Shown here piece after piece: positions 13,945 to 25,279 of a stretch of 64,000 nucleotides of DNA. Position numbers and translations under genes: made by a program. How positions within the stretch are numbered: position 1 is the stretch's first letter; every line of letters starts with the position of its first letter. The stretch is from contig CM030719.1 of NCBI GenBank assembly GCA_017979445.1, positions 21,049,292-21,113,291 on the forward strand. Reading direction: 5' to 3'. The stretch is from Akebia trifoliata (taxonomy: Eukaryota; Streptophyta; Magnoliopsida; Ranunculales; Lardizabalaceae). The notes below the pieces were generated by a model. It was not told the DNA's origin. It saw only the letters and a list, made by a program, of their open reading frames with translations, and made no database searches.

Positions 13945-14321
13945 GGGGTTCCGTAGACACATAAAGCTACTCATAAAGCTACAATGTTTTTGTCTTATAT
14001 GATTAAAGAGGTTCAGAATGGGCTGATTTTTTGTGAGGATGATTTCTATGGTGAGGGGATCATCCTTGCAAAAAATTATCCCATTCCAAAACTTCTAACC
14101 CCATCAAAAATGATTTACAATAATTGGACGGTCTAAAAATTTTCAACTTGTAAACATGGGGTTAGGAGTTTCATAATGGGCTGATTTTTTGCAAGGATGA
14201 TCTCCTCACCATAGAGATCATCTTCACAAAAAAATCAGCCCATGCCAAACATTTTTGCCCATATAAGACAAAACACGTTGTAGCTTTATGAGTAGTTTTA
14301 TGTGTATACGGATCCTAATCC
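13941..14321. mobile_element. modular palindromic MITE A
   Basis: Outer inverted repeats: left GTAGACACATAAAGCTACTC, mirrored on the right by the complement in GTAGCTTTATGAGTAG..TATGTGTATAC. The inside holds complementary blocks that contain GAATGGGCTGATTTTTTG, GAGGATGAT and their complements. The flanks are TA repeats, as expected for insertion at TA. The inner block is shared with elements B-E but the outer arms are not, so the family is modular. It is non-coding. Confidence 0.75.
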
Positions 14322-14331
14322 TATATATAGA

Positions 14332-14687
14332 GGGGGCGTTCAGTACCAAACATTTTGCCCAACCATTTTTGTCCTACATGGGTTAGAAGTTTTGGAATGG
14401 ACTGATTTTTGGTGAGGACGATCTCCTCACCGTAGAGATCATCCTCACCAAAAATCAGCCCATTCCAAAACTTCTAGCCCCATGCTTACAAGTTGAAAAA
14501 TAGTGGACCGTCCAATTTTTGTAAACCATTTTTTATGGGGTTAGAAGTTTTGGAATTGGCTGATTTTTGGTGAGGATGATTTCTTTACCGTAGAGATCAT
14601 CCTCACCAAAAATCAACCCATTCCAAAACTTCTAACCCATGTAGGACAAAAATTGTTGGGCAAAATGTTTGGTGCCGAACATTTCCC
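14332..14687. mobile_element. modular palindromic MITE B
   Basis: Outer repeats: left GTACCAAACATTTTGCCCAAC, mirrored on the right by GTTGGGCAAAATGTTTGGTG. The internal blocks around GGAATGG..TGATTTTTGGTGAGGA and their complements match those of the neighbouring elements. It lies 10 bases from element A, with TATATA sequence between and after. Confidence 0.8.
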
Positions 14688-14947
14688 ATATATATATACA
14701 CATAGTCCAATGGCTAAATAATGGTCGAAAAAATAAAAAAATAATTTAAATTAAAAAATAGAAAATTAGGCCCGTAAATGATTGAAAGTTTGAATTTTAA
14801 AATAAAAAAATTTCGACCTTTAAAAGGCTGAAATTTTAAATATTTTAATAAAAAATAAATTCGACCCTTTAAGGGCCGAAATTTTAATTTTTTTAAAATA
14901 ATTTTTATTTTTATTTTTCTAATTTAAAACAAATTTTCTTGGGGTCG

Positions 14948-15163
14948 GGCAGCCCAACAAATGATGGAAGCTAAAACGCAATCTGATGGGCCAACAAGCG
15001 TTGCATCGCCCCCAAGAAAATCCAAGGTACATATTACCCCATGTTTGTTTGAAAAAAAAAATGTTGTTTAAGCAAATTGTAAAAAATGTTGTTTACTCGC
15101 TAGGTAAATTTCACATTTGAATCTATAGTCGGAGGTCAGTTTAGAAAGGATAGTAAGGTAGCT
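14948..15163. repeat. dispersed duplication, copy 2
   Basis: Diverged second copy of 13188-13375 in the same orientation, with a short internal duplication of the AAATGTTGTTTA motif. Elements A and B lie between the two copies. Confidence 0.75.
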
Positions 15164-16045
15164 TTTAGGCTCTCGTTCATTAGAGAAACTTTCCTTATCT
15201 TTTTCATCTTTTATCTCTAATTTACTTGCTAGCATTTCACATCTAAGTAATTCATTATTATGGGCTTCCATAAATTATGGACATGATAGTTTAAGATAAG
15301 CTAGATAAACAAACTAATTAACACTTTTTATTTTTTTACTTTTTCATATTCTAATTTTTATGTGTGTCTTGTTTTAGGTGATTATTTGCTAAGGTGATCA
15401 CAAACATTTCATCGTTGAAAGTAGTAACTCTAGTTCTTTGAGTAATGAGTCTTGATCTTAAATTATATCTCCTTCAACCTTTTAATTAAAGAACAATATG
15501 GGATTTATGGGACGTAGAACGATGGAATTTTGGATAGAAAATCCAAAAATGGAGGGAAGGAGGCATGTGATCAATTTAAAAATGTACACATTGGTGTTTT
15601 CAATATTGACTAAAACATGGAAGGCCATGTCATCAATATGAAGATATATGGGTGTCTATAATATTGACAAAAAACATGGAGTTTGCAGACGGGGGAGGAA
15701 GGAAGTCATTCCCTAATGATATCGCCAAATGTCATTACTTATACCATTTTGAAATGTCATTATCTAATGCTATCGACTAATGCCACTGAAGTGAGGAATC
15801 ATGTGAAGCCGAAACTCTTTGAGGGGTATGCCACTACTTAATCTTATTTCCTAATGCCATTTCCTATCAATGCCTATTCTTATTCCTGATCCTAATGCCA
15901 TTGAAGTGGGGAACCATATGAGAGGGTCGCTTTCACTTGCAATAAATTTAAATGAGGACTAAGAAGATTGTATAGTTTTTGCATGTCCTCTGTAAGTTAT
16001 ACTACTATCAACATGGCCTTCTACATGTTATAAATTCATTAAAAA
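15164..16045. other. no gene recognised
   Basis: AT-rich non-coding sequence. TAATGCCATT-like short motifs recur around 15720-15910 (CTAATGATATCGCC, CTAATGCTATCG, TAATGCCATTG), a degenerate local repetition. Confidence 0.45.
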
Positions 16046-16161
16046 AGAGCATCTATTGACATAAAAAATTTTACTTAAAACACATCAATTATCATCTAGA
16101 CAATCATTTAATTAGAAAATGAATGATGTGCTATAAGTAAAAGTTGGTGTGCCAAATCTCT
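16046..16161. mobile_element. short MITE (TTTTACTTAAAACAC type)
   Basis: Foldback of about 116 bp. TTTTACTTAAAACACATCAAT on the left is mirrored by ATGATGTGCTATAAGTAAAA on the right, and the outer ends pair around AGAGC..CTCTC. Sister copies lie at 16339-16461 and 27558-27680. Confidence 0.6.
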
Positions 16162-16338
16162 CATTGGGATATTTTTTTTTCCAATGAATTCGTTACTTTT
16201 ATAATCTTTAGTATTTTTTTAACGAATTCGTTATTATAAAAGTGACGAATTCAATGGAAAAACATGTTTTGGGAATTAAAATAAACAGTGTACCCAGCTC
16301 GTAATTTCGTGAGATTCACCCATTTTAGGATGTTAAAA

Positions 16339-16461
16339 AGAGAACTTCTATTAATGCACCAATTTTTACTTAAAACAACCCAATCTATATGCAAAAAACA
16401 AGGGTTTAATTTCAAAAGGATTGGTGTGCTGTAGATAAAATTTGGTGCGCCAATTAAATCT
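16339..16461. mobile_element. short MITE (TTTTACTTAAAACAC type)
   Basis: Foldback of about 123 bp. The left side contains AATGCACCAATTTTTACTTA; the right side contains the mirrored GTAGATAAAATTTGGTGCGCC. It is the same family as 16046-16161. Confidence 0.6.
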
Positions 16462-16879
16462 TTGTTAAAAACAGTTGAGTTGACCAACATTGGCCCTCCA
16501 AAAAATAGTTAAGAGTTAGGGTTTGAGCAAGAAGCCGTTACGTTAACCAAAGGGAGGGGGTTTTTGAGCAGAAAATTAGGGTTTCTGTAATGTAGCTGAG
16601 AGCGAGTTTAAGCTTAAAGAGATGGAATTTTCGCCGATTTTCCTCTGCAACACAGAGTCTTCATCTAAGTTCTATTTCTGACAAAGGAAATGGGGTCGTA
16701 TCTGTAGTCGCGTATCCTTCTCCAAGACTGGTAATATTCTTGGAAGATTTTCTATCCTTCATTCTTACAGATATATTTCTGTCTGAAAATATTTAAAATA
16801 AATAAAGGGAGTGAAATTTACACCCATTTTTTTTTGTTTTTGTTTTATTTAGGCTGTATTACCAAAACATGCCCTGAAA

Positions 16880-17166
16880 ATTGAAAATTTCCAAAATAGT
16901 AGACTATTATATTTTAATTCCGAAAATGGTAAATTACCATTTTTGTAATTAAAACATTTTTGTTATAGTGGGAAAAAATTCATTGTTTTATATTGAGGAA
17001 CTTTTGTAACCTGTTTTACTGAAATTAAAATGGGAAAGGTTTTACTCTTTTATAGAATAAGAAAAAAAAATCCCCTTTAACCAAATTATTTTAATTTCGA
17101 AAATGGTAATTTACTATTTTTGGAATTAAAATGAGTAGTCTACTTTTTCTGTGAATTTTTCAATTT
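16880..17166. mobile_element. MITE with about 75-bp inverted repeats
   Basis: The left arm reads ATTGAAAATTTCC..AGTAGACTA..TTTTAATTCCGAAAATGG. The right arm is its complement, ending GTAGTCTACTTTTT..ATTTTTCAAT. Each arm itself contains a smaller palindrome around AATGGTAAATTACCATTTT. It is non-coding, and no clear target-site duplication was seen. Confidence 0.65.
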
Positions 17167-18508
17167 GTATCTACTTAATTTTTTGGGAATTTCCCCTTCT
17201 ATTTATTTATATAATTTTATTTCGGATAAATAAAGAAAATATTATATATCAAGAGAGGAGGAAGCCGAGGGGGCCTCCAAGAACAAAGCATGCACCAATA
17301 AACAGAAAGGGAAATGAAAAGCAAGGAAAAAAACACAAAAAAAAAAAATCTACTACCCATACAAACCAACTCGCACCTAAAGAGAACCTCAAAAAAGACA
17401 CCTTTGAGATGTTCATATTATTTACGCCACCAAAACATAAACCTGTGTCCGACAAAATGACTTCTTGAATTGATCGTTCCTTCCCTTCATAGAGCTTGCT
17501 GCTCCTCTCCGTATGGCCCCAACTAACTACAACAAAAATGGTCATGAATCAAAGAATCCTCATTATGGAGCTAAAAGCATTGGTCCTTCAAGAAGAAAAT
17601 GATAAAATTTGGGATCTACAAAATTACCAAGACATATGAAAGAGTATTTATTTTGATAAATAAAGCTTAACACATAAATTGAAGGTCTTATATGTTGCAC
17701 TTGATTTCCTCCATGATGACATTAATACCATAAGTAACCTTGATTTGGCGCTGAAAGTTACATATCTTTTAAGTTGTCATCCCTCAATTCGTCCATATCT
17801 TGCAGCCAAGAGAATTCATCAAAATAATAATTCTGTGTCGGACATTCCATGACAACCCGGGGTTGCAATCAATGGGTGTTTCAACACCAAATGGATGCTA
17901 ATTGTGTTTGATGATTCATCATTTGGAGTGATGTACATACATTTGTTTCTGTTTTACCCGTCTACTTAATTTATTTGAATGCACTTTCTATGCAAAACTT
18001 TCTACCAATAACACTGGTTCTTCTAAAAGGGTGGTGCACCCATGCGGGACACGTGTGTGAGCTGCAACTTTCAAGTTCTTAAAGCATTGATCGCTCAGGT
18101 CATCCATAGCTTGCACAATATTGAAGTTAATCATCAATTTTGTGTAGACCATTGGATAAGAACCCAGGTCTTTGATGATTCATCTTTACAGTTAGTTGTG
18201 GTATACATGTTCTTTTCTACTTTGCCAATATACTTAATCTATCAATTCCTGTTATGTGAAACCTTGCATTAATAGCTCTATTGCATTGTCCCTTCCTAAA
18301 GGTTGACGTGCTTTTTTTAGACATACGTTAGATTCAGACACTCCATGAACTCTTCTCGATCTTTGTTATTTCCTTATTGCAAGACAATGATAAGGATTTA
18401 TGTATAATATGATCCCAACCATTCCAATTGAAATTTTCTTTTTTTGCGGTATCCCATTTTATGCTTTTAGTTACAAAAGTAGGTATGAAGATAGACTAGT
18501 ATCTACTT
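17167..18508. other. no gene recognised
   Basis: Open stretches on both strands at 17151-17545 carry basic low-complexity peptides (KKHKKKKSTTHT) and do not resemble a family I know. 17840-18290 shows a weak internal duplication (GATGATTCATC and nearby motifs twice). Confidence 0.4.
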
Positions 18509-18533
18509 ACACACACACACACACACACACACA
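18509..18533. repeat. (AC)n microsatellite
   Basis: Uninterrupted AC repeat immediately before palindromic element C. Confidence 0.95.
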
Positions 18534-18535
18534 TA

Positions 18536-18889
18536 GGGAAGCGTTCAGAGGCCCTAAAGAGAGCCAAACATTTTTTAAAATAGGGGTTAGGAGTTTCAAA
18601 ATGGGCAGATTTTTTGTGAGGATTATTTCTATGGTGAAGAGATCACCCTCACCAAAAATCAGCTCATTCCGAAACTTCTAACCCCATCAAAAGTGATTTA
18701 CAAAAATGGGACAGTCCACGATTCTTCAACTTGTAAACTAGGGTTAGAAGTTTTGGAATGAGTTAATTTTTGGTGAGGATGATCTCTTCACCGTAGAGAT
18801 CTTCCTCACAAAAAATCAGCCCATTCTGAATCTTCTAACCCATGCTTTGAAAAATGTTAGGCTCACTTTAGGGCCTCCGAACGCTCCCC
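18536..18889. mobile_element. modular palindromic MITE C
   Basis: Outer repeats: GCGTTCAGAGGCCCTAAAGA on the left, mirrored by CTTTAGGGCCTCCGAACGC on the right. The inner blocks are the GGGTTAGAAGTTTTGGAAT / TGATTTTTTGTGAGGAT units shared with elements A, B and D. It ends in ATATATAT, shared with element D. Confidence 0.8.
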
Positions 18890-18898
18890 TATATATAT

Positions 18899-19257
18899 GG
18901 GTCGGGATCCATAGACAACATTCTAGACAATTTGTTTTGTCTTATATAGGCAAAAAGTTTCAGAATGGGCTGATTTTTTGTGAGGATGACCTCTATGGTG
19001 AGGGGATCATCCTTGCAAAAAATCTGCCCATTCTGAAATTGCTAGCCCCAATTTACAAGTTAAAGAATCATGGACTGTTCATTTTGACCGTTAGTTTGCA
19101 ACCACTTTTCATAGGGTTAGAAGTTTTAGAATCAGCTGATTTTTGTGAGGATGATTTACTCACCATAGAGATCATCCTCACAAAAAATCAGCCCATTCCG
19201 AAACTGTTTTGCCATATAGGACAAAACGTTCTCTAGAATGTTGTCTATGGAATGCTG

Positions 19258-19260
<3 letters not shown>
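18899..19260. mobile_element. modular palindromic MITE D
   Basis: Outer repeats: ATCCATAGACAACATTCTAG on the left, mirrored by CTAGAATGTTGTCTATGGAA on the right. Inner blocks are as in the other copies. It is followed by a (TA)n run at 19261-19303. Confidence 0.8.

Positions 19261-19303
<43 letters not shown>
19261..19303. repeat. (TA)n microsatellite
   Basis: TA repeat separating palindromic elements D and E. Confidence 0.95.
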
Positions 19304-19305
<2 letters not shown>

Positions 19306-19401
19306 GTTTCGTTCAGTTAACAAAATTGTAGACAACATTCTAGATAAAGTTTTTGTCTTACATGCTAAAAAGTTTTGGAATGGGCTGATTTTTTGTGAGA
19401 A
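19304..19401. mobile_element. modular palindromic MITE E, truncated
   Basis: Only the left end is present. GTAGACAACATTCTAGA is shared with the outer arm of element D and is followed by GGAATGGGCTGATTTTTTGTG. The sequence then departs from the family, so the right half is missing. Confidence 0.7.
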
Positions 19402-20993
19402 TTTGTAAAGTATAGTTTACTAATCAATTTTGTTACATTCTTGGAATCACTAATTTTAATTGTATTTCTATTAATTCTTGGATCCGCCGTCTACATGTTT
19501 GATTTGTTAGCAAATGATTGGGTTTGCTTATCAACAACTTCATAATAGAGTTCTTTGACCTACTTTAGTAGATGTGAAATTCACTGCAAGTTCCATTTTT
19601 AGATCCCTATATAACTCTTTGCGGTCTTACCAAATTCTTTGGGTTATTACATTACAAGTGTTTTTGTTTTTATTATCCACTATGATCCCGTCTCCCCCTT
19701 AGAATTGCAAACACATCTATAAGTTTTTTTTGTTTTTTTTTTTTGAACCAAGAAATTCCAATGTAAAAAAAAAAGAATGAAGCCAGTCCAAGGTAAAAAT
19801 CAAAGGAAACACGATCTATGTTTTTTGAAAAAGAGGAGCCTAATGGTTTGTTTAAATTGCATCTTTGTTGAGAAAAACATACTTTTGAGACTTTTTCTTT
19901 TCAACATTGCATGAGGACTAGGTTTGGAGCCATAATAGTCAGGTGGCTATATTGAATCGACTCACTAGCAGGAAAAAAAAAAAAAAACAAAGAAACTGTT
20001 TTTGGTAAGGTACACTTGAAGACTGAAATCTTCTCTCACTGATCTCCAAAAATTACCTTAGTTCCACTCCTTGAGTAATGAAGACTATGACCATAACAGA
20101 CCTTTGCACAAGGTTAGTACCCCTTGCATTACCACCCCTTATTGGTAGATGGATGCTTGACCCAGATGGGCATTCTTGGATGTGAGAGGTGGGTATTACG
20201 TGTGTGTCTGGCTATCGTGGGACCTATGTCTGTTCTTTATCATGAATTACAGGGTATAGCAAAAGGAATGACACTTGCTATCAAGTATTAGTGCAGCAAC
20301 ATATTTGTGGCAGCTGAATCCAAAACCACAATACTGGCCATACATGAGGATAGTGAAGCTCCATGAGCTGTCAATTATCCATTGCAGACACAATGTCATA
20401 CAACTTGAGGGTAAAGGTCAATGAAGTTTAATAAACATCTCATTCAAAGCACCATTTTTTTTCGTGAAAAGCGACATCCAATATATTGTTGAGATCCTCA
20501 AAATTCATCACAATAAGCAACAAGTGTGGATAGAACCATCTTTTCCTGTGAACTTTCATTTCACGCAAGGTTCAGCTTGAATAGGCAAATTTTCCTTTCA
20601 TGCAAGGTCATGGAAACATTGAATAATGCAGTGAATACATAATAGATCTAATGGGAGCTCCAGGATGACTAATTCTTGATGAAGTGCTAGTAATCGTATT
20701 CAAAATTCTGCATCAAATGTAATGAGCCACATCAAACTAATGTTGCAAGAGTCAGATAAAGATTGTTTTTTTTCTTTGATATACCTTGTAAATGGTATAA
20801 TATAGATCAGTTGAACACTTTTGATAGAGTGAAAAATGCATAACTGAATTTAGTATTGTTTGGTTTCATAAGATAAAAAAGGACTGGTTTGGCCTTGTAT
20901 TACCATCAAGTAAACCCATTCAAAAGTTTGGTTTCACTAAGAGCAACGGACATGTGTCTCCCATAGAATTTTCACACACATGCTCAAGACGTC
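19402..20993. other. no gene recognised
   Basis: Intergenic sequence without coding resemblance on either strand; several A or T runs (19730-19745, 19975-19987). Confidence 0.45.
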
Positions 20994-21001
20994 TCTACGT
21001 G

Positions 21002-21263
21002 TAGGGGCGGAGCCAGGATTTTGTTTTCGTGGGGGCAAATTACAAATAGAAAAATTTTCTAATTTTCTATGGGGGCAAAGCAGTAGAATGTTAAAAAAAT
21101 TTGTGGGGGCAAATTACAAATAGAAATTTTTTTTAAACTTCTGTGTGGGGGCAAAGCAGTAGAATGTTAAAAAAAAATATTAAAATTATTAGTACCTCCC
21201 TCTTGAATTTAAAAATTCTTATGGGGGCAATTGCCCCCACTGCCCCCACTGTAAATCCGCCTG
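21002..21263. mobile_element. hAT-like non-autonomous element 1
   Basis: Starts TAGGGGCGGAGCCAGG and ends AAATCCGCCTG, giving short terminal inverted repeats of hAT type. It is flanked by a perfect 8-bp target-site duplication TCTACGTG (20994-21001 and 21264-21271). The body repeats GTGGGGGCAAATTACAAATAG twice in diverged form and is rich in GGGGGCAA / TTGCCCCC. It is 262 bp with no coding capacity. The element at 57626-57877 is the same family in opposite orientation. Confidence 0.85.
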
Positions 21264-21359
21264 TCTACGTGTCACATTAAAACAAAGAACATTAGAAATT
21301 GCAGAACTTATAATAATTGTAATATTAACACAGCAAATGTATATCACATATGGTCTGGA

Positions 21360-21995
21360 CCTTTTTTGGGGGGCAAGTCGTGATATAATGACCTTTTTTG
21401 TTACAGTTACCACACGTCATTTGCTTGTTCTGATTTTGAACTTCCTCCAAACCTAAACGAATTCTCTAGTGATTCTTTGGTCTACCCACCGTGATAGCAC
21501 GCTTTGGATCCTATACCCATATCTTAATTTGTTCAGTAAGCGGAACAACATCTTCGAAATGATGTGCACTTTCATTCACATTTTCTCCTCCTTTAGGATA
21601 ATTTTTTACTCCAAGTCTATCCACAAGGTTTTTCAAAGCAGGCTTTGCAACCTTGTAATGTTCTATTGATTTCATTCCCAAATCAATTGAGTTTAAAGTT
21701 GCTTCTCTCATGTTCCAAATCATCAAAGGACTAACATGAAGCGGATCGATATTTTTTGCTTCTACTTGACGTATATGACCATGTCTAGCTTCCACGTCCA
21801 TCGCATAATGATGTATCGAGATGGAATTATTAAGACATTTTCTTGTTGAAAAACCTTGAAAATATGCCTACATATTAATCCCTCAAACTCAAATTTTTTA
21901 CAACAATGATCTATAACACATTCACGTTCATCAAACTTCACTATGCATTTCATATTCAAAACATAAATACCTATTGCATACTTACTAAAATGACC
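21360..21995 (-). pseudogene. FAR1/FRS-like transposase-derived pseudogene
   Basis: FAR1-related (FRS) proteins are plant transcription regulators domesticated from Mutator-like transposases. Read on the - strand, the piece gives the SWIM-type region (KKFEFEGLICRHIFKVFQQ, then NVLIIPSRYI) followed by a C-terminal segment (KVAKPALKNLVDRL). It closes with VGRPKNH and a CCHC zinc knuckle CGNCNKKGHYITTC. The SWIM and C-terminal parts are in different frames (21762-21959 versus 21511-21801), and two stops lie before the knuckle. The CxC of the SWIM motif reads HCC. The N-terminal FAR1 DNA-binding and transposase domains are absent. It could be the relic of a FRS gene or of the transposon itself. 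Confidence 0.75.
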
Positions 21996-22032
21996 TTGTC
22001 TTACTTTTTGTGCAGTAGCTTAACAATTCAAT

Positions 22033-22616
22033 TAGTAAACTCTTTCTCACTTAATGCCCATGACCCATATCAAACATCAAATCAAACCATCGACATAGAT
22101 AATTCAAATTGTTGAGATCAACCACATAAATCATTATCTTCACAATTGCATTCATCAATCTCAACTATTCACGTTCAAGGTCATGATCGGCGATTTATAA
22201 TAGTTGATTTTGATAGTTGTAAAAGATTGATCTTGAAAATTGGATCAAAGGTCGTTCTCAATGATTTGAATTGTTAATCTTGACAATTTGAATCATGAAT
22301 CTCAACGATTGAAAGGGGGTGAAGGGACATTGGCGAGGAACAGACGTTGCTATAAAGAGAATAAAAAAGAGCTGCTTTGCTGGCCGATCATCTGAGCAAG
22401 AGAGACTGGTAAATCCAAAAAAATTGTTACTTCTGAAATTTCTTTCTTGGCAGTATTTTTTTGAATTATTTTTCTTGAATGACTTTTGTTATGTTAACAA
22501 CGTCATAAAATTTTCTTTTCTTTCTGGACCTGGGATTTATTTTTTTGATGACTTGAAGCATAGAAAGTGATGTAAGTGCTAAGATATTTTAAAGTCTTGT
22601 ACCATCTTGAAATGTT
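22033..22616 (+). repeat. 584-bp tandem duplication, copy 1
   Basis: The sequence from TAGTAAACTCTTTCTCAC to CATCTTGAAATGTTT is repeated immediately downstream with only a few differences (for example AACGATTGAAAG versus AACAATTGAATG). The unit carries the first visible kinase exon and its donor. The near identity points to a recent event. Confidence 0.92.
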
Positions 22617-23200
22617 TAGTAAACTCTTTCTCACTTAATGCCCATGACCCATATCAAACATCAAATCAAACCATCGACATAGATAATTCAAATTGTTGAG
22701 ATCAACCACATAAATCATTATCTTCACAATTGCATTCATCAATCTCAACTATTCACGTTCAAGGTCATGATCGGCGATTTATAATAGTTGATTTTGATAG
22801 TTGTAAAAGATTGATCTTGAAAATTGGATCAAAGGTCGTTCTCAATGATTTGAATTGTTAATCTTGACAATTTGAATCATGAATCTCAACAATTGAATGG
22901 GGGTGAAGGGACATTGGCGAGGAACAGACGTTGCTATAAAGAGAATAAAAAAGAGCTGCTTTGCTGGCCGATCATCTGAGCAAGAGAGACTGGTAAATCC
23001 AAAAAAATTTGTTACTTCTGAAATTTCTTTCTTGGCATTATTTTTTTGAATTATTTTTCGTGAATGACTTTTGTTATGAGTACAATGTCATAAAACTTTC
23101 TTTTCTTTCTGGACCTGGGATTTATTTTTTGATGATTTGAAGCATAGAAAGTGATGTAGGTGCTAAGATATTTTAAAGTCTTGTACCATCTTGAAATGTT
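22617..23200 (+). repeat. 584-bp tandem duplication, copy 2
   Basis: Second copy of the preceding unit, head to tail with no spacer. It ends at the same CATCTTGAAATGTTT, after which unrelated sequence (CAGCCGAG) begins. Confidence 0.92.
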
Positions 23201-24570
23201 TCAGCCGAGACATTCTGGTTCTGCCGAGACCTGAACAAAACATTGACCCTGAAAAATTGAATCTTTGGGCATGCTTAGAATGTTTCGAAATGTTTCGGTG
23301 AAGACAGTCTCAGTCTTTCTTCTGACCAAATCATTGCCTTTAAAGGAGATTTTAAAGCTTGGGTATTAATATATAATTCTTAACCTTCATATAGTAGTGA
23401 TTTAGTCACAATTTATGTGCCAAATATAGATTGTATCATGAATTTTTATTAGCCATGCAGTTCATGCCAATATACCTCCATGTGGATGTGATTTTTCTTT
23501 TGCCTCTGTAGATTAAAGACTTTTGGAGAGAGGAACAAATCCTCTCAAAACTTCACCATCCAAATGTGGTAGCTTTTTACGGGGTGGTTCCAGATGGGAC
23601 TGGTGGAACATTGGCAACTGTAGCTGAATTCATGGTGGATGGATCACTCAGACATGTCCTACTAAGGAAGGATAGCTAAGGTTTTTTTCCCCCGCTAAGC
23701 AATAAGTGAGTTGATCTCCATTTCTTTCCCTCTACTTATGTTCCCTCTAAGTTTTATTTACGGGAGTTTGGAATGTTTCTTGTAGGGCACTTGATTGTCA
23801 TAAAAGACTTACAATTGCAATGGATGCAGCTTTTGGCATGGAATACTTACATTCAAAAAATATTGTTCATTTTGATCTTAAATGTGACAATTTGCTTGAC
23901 AATATGAGGGATTCTCATTGGCCCATATGCAAGGTAAGCAGTAGCTGAGATAAGCTTTTATAGAACCAAGCATCTGCTTGGTCTATGAAGGAATCAAGAT
24001 ATAAACATGTCGATCAATCAATGGGACAACTTGGACTTATTGTGTGACTTTAGCACTCTTGCCTCATAGTTGTTTGTCTTTGGATTACTTTCTGCAACAC
24101 TCAATATCCATCTAAATTGGCATGTTCGATGAGTAGTTAGATGTGTCTTGGAGATTGCTGATTGGAATTTTATCTTTCAATATATATGAAATTAGTTGCT
24201 TGAAACCTTGTGTGCCTAATTATAGAAATTTTTACTGCTTTTATTAATTTCAATCTGGAAATTTCTCACATATTTGCTTCAATCATGTACTTTTTTTAAT
24301 TTTTTTTATCATTTCGTGGTTACTCGAAATTGGTTTTCTTCAGGTTGGAGATTTTGGATTGTCCAGAATTAAACACAAAACTCTGGTCTCAGGTGGTGTG
24401 CGAGGAACCCTTCCATGGATGGCACCAGAACTATTGAATGGTAGCAGCAGCCGGGTTTCTGAGAAGGTTAGGGGTGATTCAATCACTATCATTGAGGGAA
24501 TTTTGGACATATGTCCCAAGTTACCTGGAGCCTTTAAATTTTATTGAAAACTCATAGAAGTATTAGAAAG

Positions 24571-24690
24571 AGAGATTCTATGGCCACAACTTTTGCTAAT
24601 GCCATCCCAATTCATATGCAAATCATCAAAAAATTAGCACACATCTTGGGGTGACATCAGCAAAACTTGGTGTGGCAATAGAAGATCTCT
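24571..24690. mobile_element. short MITE in kinase intron
   Basis: About 120 bp. Left end AGAGATTCTATGGCCACAAC, right end GTGTGGCAATAGAAGATCTCT, with inner pairing TTTTGCTAATGCC / CATCAGCAAAAC. It belongs with the element at 9469-9586 and lies between kinase exons at 24468 and 24825. Confidence 0.65.
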
Positions 24691-25279
24691 TTATAAATGA
24701 ATGACAGTTATAAAAACTTTATAACTGATGCTCTTAATATCATCCGTACCATACCTGGGTAAAATAGGCAACATGGAAGAAGATTTAAACTTTGTATGTA
24801 ATCATGCAATTTGGGTTTTTACAGGTTGATGTTTTCTCATTTGGTATTGCAATGTGGGAGATACTGACGGGGGAAGAACCCTATGCCAATATGCATTGTG
24901 GTGCAATCATAGGTGAGTCATTGTTGTTGATCTAATGATTAGTGGTAAGTAATTTTGAATGGGGATTTTGATATACCTGTATTGTACTTTTGGAACCATG
25001 GCATGTTCTATACCGGGTGACACATCAATCCCAAAGTACACTACAATTAAATGGACCGTGTGGGATTCATGTTTCATGTACATGTTTTTATTGAACATAT
25101 GACACAAAAGAAAGTACAAACTCTATGTGCCCTTTTCCCCTTTTTTATGCACTCCCTTGCCTAGATTAACTTCACATTTAAAAAAAAAAAAAAATTACTT
25201 ATCAAACATACCGTATCAATCTTCTTTCTTGTCTTGCTGTAATTTGGCAATCAACAGTTGTTCCAAATATCTGTATCAC

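Noticed and set aside
17151..17545. 105- and 98-codon open frames on opposite strands
   Set aside because: Overlapping frames with basic or hydrophobic low-complexity peptides; no splice context or known domain.
18400..19338. Open frames of 60-129 codons across 18400-19338
   Set aside because: They run through the palindromic elements C and D and repeat the same peptide on both strands.
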